The notes under the pieces: model-generated
Seen by the model: only the letters and a program-made list of their open reading frames with translations
What the model was told of the DNA's origin: nothing
Databases searched by the model: none
Translations under genes and position numbers: made by a program
NCBI GenBank assembly: GCA_009746045.1
Contig: RPFO01001866.1
Coordinates: 1 to 36,820 of the forward strand
Direction: 5' to 3'
Length of the DNA stretch: 36,820 bases
Origin: Mesostigma viride
Taxonomy: Eukaryota > Streptophyta > Mesostigmatophyceae > Mesostigmatales > Mesostigmataceae
In this document: positions 26,244-33,456 of the stretch, one piece after another
How the letters are laid out: each line of letters opens with the position of its first letter
Position numbering within the stretch: the first letter of the stretch is position 1

Positions 26244-29200
26244 CGGCGGTTAAAGTCAACGTGATTTTCAATCCGTTGCGCGCCTCTAGCATGACCACCG
26301 TGTCCGCGTATGCGCTGGTGGTCAACAAGTGTGGATATTCCGCACTACTCGGGGTGGATGTCCTTGCTCGCGCCATGGTTCAGGTGGACTATAGGGCGGA
26401 GGAGGCATCTTACATCCCTGATTGGGATGGGGCTGGCCTGAAGCGGGCCAGTGTGCCGGTCTCATGCTTCAGTTCTTCAGCCGGGGCTGCACGCCTCAAC
26501 CCTTCCGCGGCTGCGGGCGTGGTGGAGGTCAGCATGGTGGAGGTACGGGCGGCGGGCTCATCGGCGTGGGACAAGCATCGGACGGTGCTGCCTCAGCCAA
26601 CGGCGAGCATTGCCAAGATGCGCACGCAGTGGTCGCTGGATGCTGTGACGTCCACGCGGCAGCTGGCTATGCGCAAGCGGGTGACTGAAGCCGTCATCAC
26701 CATTCCTCAGATGGCCAGCCATGGCCTCACTTTGGTGCAACCGGGTGTCTCGGAGGCCCAAGGTAATTTTTCTGCTGCAATCTTACCGCAGGCCCCTGAT
26801 TTTGCCAAGGGTGCGGTAGTGTTGGAACTGTTTGCGGGGATCGGAGGGGGCATTGCAGGCTTTTTGGCCGCAGGCGGCGTGTGCCGTAAACTCATCGCGG
26901 TAGAGCCATCGCACAAGGCGCGTCAGGTGTACTTCAGTCACTGTGGCGTGTTGTCGCGAGAGTATCCCGCGCAGTTTCCGCCATCAGCATGGCGTGACCC
27001 GTTTGGGGAATGTCCTCAAGATATCCGAGCCATCGGTGAGGTGCAGGTGCAGCAGTTGTTGCGCAGGCATCATGCCATCGACTTGGTAATTGCGGGTTGG
27101 GAGTGCCAGGGCCTGAGCCAGGCAGGGCAAGGGCGGGGGCTAGCCGATCCGCGTAGCGCGCTGTTCTGGGAACTGTTGCGTGTGGTGGGACTGTTGCAGT
27201 CGCGTCAGCCCCATCCGCCTGCGTATCTGTTTGAGAACGTTGTGGCGGGTGACAGCCCACATCAGGCGGTGCGGGAGGACTGGGCTACAATCGTGGCACT
27301 CCTGGGGGAGCCCATCGTGTGTGACAACGCAGGGCTGGGTGGGCTCACGCATCGTTTGCGTGCCTATTGGACCAACGTGGCGTGTGCGACCGGTGTGCAG
27401 GCGGTCTTGGGGGCCGTAGCAAGGCAGCATCCGAGTGTGTCTGCGGAGGTAGCATTGCCTTCCCACCTAGTCACGCAGAAGGTGGATAGCGAGGATCGCC
27501 CACCGTATGCACGCGTCAACCGGGTCGGGAGCCCCATGTGTGCACTGCCGACCCTGGTCAGTTACCAAGGGTCGACAGCATACCGTGATCGGGGTAAGGG
27601 TCTCGTTTGGGACACTACCACCGGTCTGTTGGTGCAGCCACCCGCAGAATTTCGTGAGGCCAGCATGGGTTTTCATGTCGGGGCCTCGGCGCTGCCGGGC
27701 GTGCTCGAGAGTGAGCGCTGGTCTTTGATAGGCCAGGCTATGTCGGTGTTGCAGGTCGGGTATGTGCTGCTTGCATCGGTTGCCGTGCGCCAGTCTGGGG
27801 GGGCGTCCCCAGCCAATCCGCCTCAGCAGGTTGAGGCGCGCGCAGCCAAACTGAAGCGCCCTGCAGCGACGGGGACTTCATCAGCATGGGGGTGGCGTCT
27901 GCGACAGGTGTGGACTATCATTCTCATGACCGCCCTGCTGACCAGCACCGTGCTGGCCGGCGAGCCCACGCTGCATCGGGTAATACACCGTGCGGCACGC
28001 GAGGCTCCGGCGGTGGGTGTCACACCAGGTGTGGCAGCCTTTTCCTTGTTCCACGACGATGCGGCTAGGGCGCCGCATCTTGAGGCACATGCGGTAGCTG
28101 TGGGTGATCCCGCGGATACGCACCCCTGGGCTATTGGCGAACACCTTTCTGATGCGCAGCGCTCAGCCATGCTAAAGTGGCTAGGCACTGCAAGGGGGGC
28201 CTTCGCTTTCACAAGTGATGAACTGGGGTGTTTCAATGGTGGGACCATGCGTGTTCCATTGGACACTGACACTCCTTTGTTCCGACGCCAGCATCGCCTG
28301 AGTCAGGCCGAGTTGGATTTTGTAGCCGAGCAATGCAAGGAGTTAGAGGATGCCGGTATCATCAGGCAATCTTCCTCCAGCTATGCTGCTGCCGTTGTCG
28401 TTGCGCCCAAGAAGGACGCTATCACCGGGGCATGGACGGGTATGCGCATGGCCACCGATCTGCGGTTGCTGAATGCACACACACCCGTGGACCGTTACCC
28501 CATGCCACGTGTGGATGATGTCCTGGATAAGATATCTCCTCATGTGAAGTTTGTGTCCTCGCTGGACCTGCGTAGCGGCTTTCATCAGATCGCAGTTGCG
28601 CCGGAGGATCAGCGGAAGCTTGCATTCTGGGGGGGCGGCAATTTGTATGAGTGGGTGCGCATGCCCTTTGGGCACCGCAACGCTAGTGCTGTTTTCCAAC
28701 GAGCTATGGACAAAGTGCTTGCAGGTCTTCCTTTCGCCGCTTGTTACATTGATGATGTAATCGTCTTTAGCGCGACATTTGAGGAGCACCTGGCGCACTT
28801 GGAGCAGGTTCGCTTGGCTCTCGAGGAGCATAATATGCGGCTGCACCCTGAGAAGTGCAAGTTCGCCCAGCGGACCCTCTCATTCCTTGGTCATCAGATT
28901 GTGCCGGGTGGCCGGACGCCTGATGCCGCCAAGGTCGAATCCATTGCGCAGGCCGCCGTACCCACGGATGTCTCAGGGGTGCGGGCGTATTTGGGTTTGG
29001 CTGGCTATTACCGAGGTTACATTGAGAACTTCAGCAGCAAGGTGAAGCCCTTGACCGAGTTACTCAAGAAGGGGTGCGTGTGGGCGTGGGGTCCCGCACA
29101 GCAACGCGCCATCGAGACAATCAAGCAGGAGCTCACGTCGGCACCGATTCTGCGCGCCCCTGACTATGCTTTGCCATTTGTGTTATATACCGACTGGTCC

Positions 29201-30178
29201 AAGGTAGGACTGGGTGCGGTCTTGGCGCAAAAGGATGGTGATGGGCGCGAGCACGTTATTGCTTATGCTAGTCGCAGCAACAACCCAGCGGAGAGCCGGT
29301 ATTCTTCCTATGAGGGGGAGGCACTGGCTGTGGTGTGGGCCATCAAGCACTTTCGCCCGTATTTATTTGGGCGCGTGTTTACTCTGGTGACAGACCACCA
29401 GCCGCTTCAGTGGCTAATGACCAACACCAACCTGACGGGTAAGCTCGCCCGATGGGCCATGATTATCCAGGAGTACCACATGACCATTGTGCATCGGGCC
29501 GGCAAGGACCATGTCAACGCCGATGTGCTATCCCGATACGCCATGCCTACCACTGTTGACCACACTGGAGCCCGGGCCATGGGTGCCGAGGGCTCGTCTG
29601 GTTCTGTGGTCTTTGTGAACGCTGCTGGGTATGCGGCCGACGATGAGGAGGAGGCGTGGTGGCGCAGTGTCGAGTACTCTGTGGCGGACTTCGGCATCAG
29701 CGACGACCCGGTGCGGCCGTCGCCATTCACGCCATCCAAAGCTGTGTGCGCTATGGAAGAGGGTAGGTCTCTGTCCTTTGACATTGATCCTTCTCTGCAG
29801 CAGCTGATCGCTGTGCAGGCTCTCTTAGCGCGTAGCTCTCTTGCTGATTGCTACACCGCTGATATCTGGCTAGATGGTCGAGTTTTGGAGCAAGTGCAGG
29901 GTGCTGTCTTGACTCCTACTCCAGTCGATTGGACTCCTGCTCAGAAGGCGACGGAGTTGAACAGGGTGCAGCACAGGGCTGCAACCTATGGTTGGGAAGA
30001 TGGGGTTTTGTACAAGCTGTTGGGCAAGCGTAGGGTGGTCGTCCCACCGCCTGACAAGCGCGTTGCTATAGTGCAGGCGTACCACGAGCGGTATGGTCAC
30101 TTGGGTGGCAATCGCACGCTCAGCCTCGTACGGACCAGCTATTGGTGGAATAACATGCGACACACGTGGCCCAGGTAG
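26195..30178 (+). CDS. pol: Pol: protease end - DNA methyltransferase - RT - RNaseH - integrase zinc domain
   Basis: 1327 residues uninterrupted. Residues about 20-70 are the end of the protease. About 203-536 are a C5 cytosine methyltransferase (see separate entry). About 572-589 (VWTIILMTALLTSTVLAG) are a hydrophobic segment long enough to span a membrane. RT: MRMATDLRLLNAHTPVDRYP, LDLRSGFHQI (D791), CYIDDVIVFSA (D853/D854), LSFLGHQI. RNaseH: VLYTDWSKVGLGAVLAQ (D1000), EGEALAVVWAIKHF, TDHQPLQWL, NADVLSR. The integrase zinc domain begins at H1297/H1302 (HERYGHLGG) and runs into a stop at 30178, whereas VVASCVPC, its Cys pair, is in the next frame from 30166. A single missing base near 30165 explains the stop. 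Methyltransferase and RT share one open frame, so the enzyme is part of Pol and not a nested gene. Confidence 0.95.
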   Translation: MSVSGWQGPASKPYAMTAVKVNVIFNPLRASSMTTVSAYALVVNKCGYSALLGVDVLARAMVQVDYRAEEASYIPDWDGAGLKRASVPVSCFSSSAGAARLNPSAAAGVVEVSMVEVRAAGSSAWDKHRTVLPQPTASIAKMRTQWSLDAVTSTRQLAMRKRVTEAVITIPQMASHGLTLVQPGVSEAQGNFSAAILPQAPDFAKGAVVLELFAGIGGGIAGFLAAGGVCRKLIAVEPSHKARQVYFSHCGVLSREYPAQFPPSAWRDPFGECPQDIRAIGEVQVQQLLRRHHAIDLVIAGWECQGLSQAGQGRGLADPRSALFWELLRVVGLLQSRQPHPPAYLFENVVAGDSPHQAVREDWATIVALLGEPIVCDNAGLGGLTHRLRAYWTNVACATGVQAVLGAVARQHPSVSAEVALPSHLVTQKVDSEDRPPYARVNRVGSPMCALPTLVSYQGSTAYRDRGKGLVWDTTTGLLVQPPAEFREASMGFHVGASALPGVLESERWSLIGQAMSVLQVGYVLLASVAVRQSGGASPANPPQQVEARAAKLKRPAATGTSSAWGWRLRQVWTIILMTALLTSTVLAGEPTLHRVIHRAAREAPAVGVTPGVAAFSLFHDDAARAPHLEAHAVAVGDPADTHPWAIGEHLSDAQRSAMLKWLGTARGAFAFTSDELGCFNGGTMRVPLDTDTPLFRRQHRLSQAELDFVAEQCKELEDAGIIRQSSSSYAAAVVVAPKKDAITGAWTGMRMATDLRLLNAHTPVDRYPMPRVDDVLDKISPHVKFVSSLDLRSGFHQIAVAPEDQRKLAFWGGGNLYEWVRMPFGHRNASAVFQRAMDKVLAGLPFAACYIDDVIVFSATFEEHLAHLEQVRLALEEHNMRLHPEKCKFAQRTLSFLGHQIVPGGRTPDAAKVESIAQAAVPTDVSGVRAYLGLAGYYRGYIENFSSKVKPLTELLKKGCVWAWGPAQQRAIETIKQELTSAPILRAPDYALPFVLYTDWSKVGLGAVLAQKDGDGREHVIAYASRSNNPAESRYSSYEGEALAVVWAIKHFRPYLFGRVFTLVTDHQPLQWLMTNTNLTGKLARWAMIIQEYHMTIVHRAGKDHVNADVLSRYAMPTTVDHTGARAMGAEGSSGSVVFVNAAGYAADDEEEAWWRSVEYSVADFGISDDPVRPSPFTPSKAVCAMEEGRSLSFDIDPSLQQLIAVQALLARSSLADCYTADIWLDGRVLEQVQGAVLTPTPVDWTPAQKATELNRVQHRAATYGWEDGVLYKLLGKRRVVVPPPDKRVAIVQAYHERYGHLGGNRTLSLVRTSYWWNNMRHTWPR
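26801..27800 (+). other. C5 cytosine DNA methyltransferase domain within Pol
   Basis: Motifs in standard order, with residues counted from 26195. I: LELFAGIGGGIAGF (210-223), binding S-adenosylmethionine. II-like: AVEPSHKARQVY. III-like: CPQDIRAIG. IV: AGWECQGLSQAG with the catalytic Cys at 304; the usual PC is EC here. VI: LFENVVAG (E347-N348-V349). VIII: THRLRAYWTN (R387, R389). IX-like: PAEFREASMGF. X: IGQAMSVLQVGYVL (from 513). The region between VIII and IX, where the target-recognition domain should lie, is short at about 85 residues. The domain is about 330 residues, similar to bacterial or Dnmt2-size enzymes, with no regulatory N-terminus. It is likely to methylate cytosine in DNA; specificity cannot be predicted. 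Confidence 0.92.
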
Positions 30179-31394
30179 TGGCCAGCTGTGTCCCGTGTGC
30201 TCGAACCAAGGCTAACTTTAGCGCAGATCATGGTGCCAAGGAGCTGATGTCGCTTCCCATCAAGGGCTTGTTTTATCGCTGGCACGTCGATCTGTGCGGG
30301 CCGTTTCAGGAGAGCCCTGACGGCAACCTCTATGTCATGGTATGCGTGGAGAGCTTTAGCAAATGGGTTGAGTTGATCCCCATTGCTGACAAGCATGCCG
30401 CTACCACAGCGAAGCATTTTGCGGACATCATACCAGGTTTGGGGCTCCCGCGGAGGTAGTCACGGACCAGGGTGGTGAGTTCAGGGGTGAGTTCCAGGAG
30501 TTGCTGGATGGATGTCTTATTGATCACCGTCGCACTTCTCGGGAGCATCCTCAGGCCAATGGTTTGGCTGAGAGATTGGTGCAGACCGTCAAGCAGGCGC
30601 TGCGCAAGTGGAGCCTGCAGGTGCCGGAGTCGGCCAGGTGGGATCGCGAGTTGGCATGGATTGCCATGGGTTATCGCATGTCTCCCCAGGAGTCTCTCGC
30701 TACCTTCTCCCCGTATTTCCTTCTGTTCGGGCGTAATCCTCTTTTGCCTACGGAGGCACAGGTTGCGCACCCCGAACCCATGGCCTTCGACAACGCTCAG
30801 CAATTTTTGGTTGAGGTGCTGGCCAGGGCAGAGACTTTTAAGAAGGTCATGCCCATCGCGATGAACAACTTGTTCATTGCTCAGCACAGGGACTCCCTGC
30901 GCTACGCTCAGCGCCGGGGGGGCGCATACATGGCTCGCCAGCTGCGGTTTAGGCCAGGGCAGTATGTTTTCCTGCGCACTCAGCTGAAGCACACTTTGGA
31001 TGTGGAGGCGGGGCCCACCATTTTGCGCATTGTGGCTATCAAACCATCGGGAGTGGCAATTTTGGAGGGCGCCGACGGGAGCCGTACGACTGACAACCTC
31101 AGCAATCTCAGTCCCTGCTCGCTGCCCAATTTGGTCCACGACCTCCAACCGCACACGTCTCGCCGAGTCAAGGACGCCCAGTGTCAGGTTTGTCACCGGG
31201 TCGATCAGGCGGAGTCCATGTTATTGTGTGATCAGTGTAACTGTGGTTGGCACATGCAGTGCTTGCAGCCAGTGGTCACCAGCATTCCGGAGGGGGATTG
31301 GTTTTGTCCAGTGTGCACCGCTGCGCAGTTTACCTCCCGCAGCTTGACTGCGGTCACCGCTGCCCTTGTCTTGGTACGATCGCTGTCTTCGTGA
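30166..31394 (+). CDS. Integrase catalytic core with C-terminal PHD finger, in two frames
   Basis: Frame 30166-30459 holds the zinc-domain Cys pair (CVPCARTK) and the first catalytic Asp in WHVDLCGPF (30289-30291). The second Asp (VVTDQGGEF, 30465-30467) and the Glu (NGLAERLVQ, 30570-30572) are in the frame that continues to 31394, spaced as D-34-E. One base is missing near 30450 in the run CTCCCGCGGAGG. After the core come WDRELAWIAMGYRMSPQESL and a GPY/F-like module (RFRPGQYVFLRT ... GPTILRIVAIKPSG). A PHD finger follows, then a short hydrophobic tail. Integrase inserts the cDNA, and the C-terminal position is where chromoviruses carry a chromodomain. Confidence 0.9.
31182..31316 (+). other. 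PHD finger at the integrase C-terminus
   Basis: C4HC3 pattern: CQVC, then CDQC, H and C in WHMQC, then CPVC, with LLCDQCNCGWH and GDWFCPVC as in canonical PHD fingers (residues 228-272 of the frame starting at 30501). PHD fingers typically read histone H3 N-terminal tails, K4 methylated or unmethylated. Which state is read cannot be decided here. Confidence 0.92.
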
Positions 31395-31420
31395 TGGGGC
31401 CGGTCGCCAGCGAGGGGGGG
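31395..31420 (+). promoter_or_regulatory. Polypurine tract of the methyltransferase element
   Basis: The GCGAGGGGGGG run ends at 31420 and is followed by AATCATGGG, the first base of the A repeat. Plus-strand priming here would set the LTR start at 31421. Confidence 0.75.
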
Positions 31421-32815
31421 AATCATGGGACAGGTCCTCGCCCACCCCACAGGGCATGCAGTTAAGGCAGGCACGTCAGCTCAGCTCATTTGGGTTTTAC
31501 CAAATTAAGCTGAGTGGCCAGCCGCCATGGTGGCGCCGGAGATTGTGGCACGCAGACGCGACAGCTGTCACGGACGCGAGCTATGTCATCCGGGCGGCGC
31601 CCACTATGCACAAGACCGGTGACGTGCGCAAGGAATTTGTTTTCTACGCATTTTCGACAAAGGCTAGTGACCGGGGGGGACACTAGCACTTGCAGCATAA
31701 GAGCGGACGAAAGTGTACGTGCACGCGCGCCGGGCCAGGCACAGCTGGGCGCGCAGCACTGACTTGAGCGGACGGCAGCACAAGTGCGCAGCGTCGAGAG
31801 GATCATACGCGTGTTAGTGGACAGCTGGAGCTGAAGCTGGACTGCTGGACTTCAACAGCGCCGAGGCTATTGACAGGCCAGGTGTCTTTGTGGTGTAGAA
31901 TAGCGGGTCAACGTTATGAGGACTGGACAGAAAATGGAAAAGGACAATTTGCGGTGCGGAGCCAGATCGCTGGAATGAATGCGAAATCGCTGGCAGCCCT
32001 ACAAAGGGATTTCTTCTAGAAAGGAACGATTAGACGCAATGTTTGCTGGGCCACTCACACGCAAGGTGTGAGCGTGCAGATTGTCTGAAGGATATTATGC
32101 TTCGACCTTGCTGGACGTGACTCAATGTCGGACATTCCCAGGGACAGAAATGCCGGAGCCTCTAGGAGATGAGATCGGCAACAGGGTAGCAATTTAGATT
32201 TGTCGGGATGCCTTCCTGCTTTTGTTGGCATGTGTGGTAGAAAGCCAGGACGGCAACTGGAATGCGGTTTCTATTTGCATGGTTCAGGCAGCAAGATAGT
32301 TTTGGCATTCCTGGCTGGACTGACAAGTGTGGCGTGTGTCATGCGTGTGGCATGACGAATGGTTTGGTTCATAGTCGAAGAGGACTCTCACGCAGCGTGT
32401 AGTCTCTTCGAGTCTCTCGTTAGTGGCCTTCGTGTTTCTCCCTTTCCTTGGGAGCAAGGCCGGTAGCATGTCATGGAGCGCTGCCTAACTGCGGGCTCGT
32501 GAGCATGGAGTGCATCGATATTGAGACTATCAACGTGTTGTAATTGTATTAACTTTCTCAATAAATTCCGCATGTGCGGCTTCATCATCAGACTGTGCAA
32601 AGTGTGTGTTGTGAAAGCATTGTTCTATAGCAGGGGAGGCAAAAGCACCCTCTTGCACCATCATATTGTCGCAATTAGAGTAGTTGGAGCGTCTAGCTAA
32701 CGCCCCAGCAAGGATATTCAAACGCGGCACGCGACGGTACACAAGGGGATCAAGAAGGTGGTCATCAGGCACGAGGGACAGTTCCTTGTCCTCGGCTGAG
32801 AGCCCTCTTTTCATT
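31421..32815 (+). repeat. 3' LTR as defined by replication signals (A-gc-B, 1395 bp)
   Basis: A (31421-31563), the dinucleotide GC, then B (31566-32815). It begins directly after the polypurine tract and ends TTTTCATT, the same point at which the left repeat meets the leader. The ends AATCA...TCATT are not TG...CA. At the A/B join the sequence GACAGCTGTC is a perfect 10-bp palindrome. Confidence 0.85.
31480..31514 (+). repeat. Hairpin in the A repeat
   Basis: CTCAGCTCATTTGG and CCAAATTAAGCTGAG pair across a 6-base loop with one small bulge. Repeated at 32875-32909 in the second A copy. Confidence 0.6.
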
Positions 32816-32958
32816 AATCATGGGACAGGTCCTCGCCCACCCCACAGGGCATGCAGTTAAGGCAGGCACGTCAGCTCAGCTCATTTGGGTTTTACCAAAT
32901 TAAGCTGAGTGGCCAGCCGCCATGGTGGCGCCGGAGATTGTGGCACGCAGACGCGACA
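32816..32958 (+). repeat. Second A repeat, at the right end of the insertion
   Basis: 143 bp identical, as far as I can read, to 31421-31563. It ends GACGCGACA, the right terminus of the insertion, followed by the ACTT duplication. Confidence 0.95.
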
Positions 32959-32962
32959 ACTT
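32959..32962. repeat. 4-bp target duplication ACTT (right)
   Basis: Matches 22902-22905. The Copia-2 LTR continues from 32963. Confidence 0.85.
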
Positions 32963-32997
32963 GGCATCTAGCTATTATGCCAGCTCATTGGATCATG

Positions 32998-33093
32998 TCT
33001 AGAATGTTCTAGGATTGTTCTAAGAATATGCCAGGAATATTCCTGGAATATACTGAGAATATGCTGGGAATATGCTAGGATTATGCTAGGATG
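32998..33093 (+). repeat. GAATAT-type short repeat cluster in the Copia-2 U3
   Basis: Several imperfect copies of an 11-14 bp unit of the form (A)GAATATGC(C/T)(A/G)GG lie in a row about 60-150 bp upstream of the TATA box. The position suits enhancer-like repeats in a U3 region, but no factor can be named. Confidence 0.5.
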
Positions 33094-33151
33094 TTTCTAC
33101 AAGCTTCTGTGATGATGTCATTGCTGATGTCATCCTTCCTAGCCTAAAAGG

Positions 33152-33158
33152 TATAAAA
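33152..33158 (+). promoter_or_regulatory. TATA box of the Copia-2 LTR
   Basis: TATAAAA within AGGTATAAAAGGAAAC, 221 bp before the LTR end and 89 bp before the AATAAA. This is a standard U3/R/U5 layout, with transcription expected to start about 30 bp downstream. Confidence 0.7.
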
Positions 33159-33183
33159 GGAAACTGCCCCCTAAGGGCAGGTA

Positions 33184-33216
33184 CCTCCATTCAACCTCCA
33201 TTCAACCTCCATTCAA
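33184..33216 (+). repeat. 11-bp tandem repeat, three copies
   Basis: CCTCCATTCAA three times in a row, just downstream of the expected transcription start, so it would form part of the element's 5' untranslated RNA. Confidence 0.85.
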
Positions 33217-33240
33217 GCTCTTCTCCAACTATTATATTCT

Positions 33241-33246
33241 AATAAA
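33241..33246 (+). terminator. Poly(A) signal AATAAA of the Copia-2 LTR
   Basis: AATAAA in the R region. In the 3' LTR it would direct 3'-end formation; that copy lies beyond the window. Confidence 0.6.
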
Positions 33247-33373
33247 CCATTTATTCTTCCACGTAAATTGTCTTCAACCTCTCTTTCTTTCAGCACCTGC
33301 AAGGTGTGTGGGTAGCAAGGCCAAGCACAAGGCATTGTGTAAAACCCATTAGTCTCCTCTCCCAATCCAAACA

Positions 33374-33385
33374 TGGTATCGGAGG
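33374..33385 (+). promoter_or_regulatory. Primer-binding site, initiator tRNA-Met type
   Basis: TGGTATCGGAGG follows the LTR end ACA directly and differs by little from TGGTATCAGAGC, the common plant site complementary to initiator tRNA-Met. It fixes the LTR end at 33373. Confidence 0.75.
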
Positions 33386-33456
33386 TTTGTTACTGAGGAA
33401 CAAGAAGACCACTGTGAACCCAGAGACATCCAGTTCCATTGGCGACTGAAGACACC

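Larger units (their letters stand above)
22906..32958 (+). mobile_element. Ty3/gypsy element encoding a DNA methyltransferase and a PHD finger, 10,053 bp
   Basis: Ends TGTCACGG...GCGACA, flanked by ACTT and inserted in the Copia-2 5' LTR. Coding order: Gag with coiled coil and RGG region, zinc knuckle, protease, C5 cytosine methyltransferase, RT, RNaseH, integrase (D, D-35-E spacing), PHD finger. Repeats are arranged B (22906-24156), internal, A-gc-B (31421-32815), A (32816-32958), where B is about 1250 bp and A is 143 bp. The B copies show only four differences that I can find and the A copies none, so the insertion is very young. Even so there are four frame changes in gag-pol (near 25215, 26190, 30165 and 30450). 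Confidence 0.92.
32963..33373 (+). repeat. Copia-2 5' LTR, second part
   Basis: Continues the LTR (GGCATCTAGCTATTATGCC...) and ends CCAAACA just before the primer site. Its first 134 bases match the visible end of the 3' LTR at 36687-36820. Confidence 0.92.

Noticed and set aside
26801-27800. A host methyltransferase gene nested inside the element
   Set aside because: The domain is in the same uninterrupted frame and strand as RT and RNaseH, with no own start context, promoter or introns visible.
22906-32958. A tyrosine-recombinase (DIRS/PAT/Ngaro) element because of the split direct repeats
   Set aside because: The coding region has a classical DDE integrase with zinc domain and D-34-E spacing, and a 4-bp target duplication is present. 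I see no tyrosine-recombinase motif.
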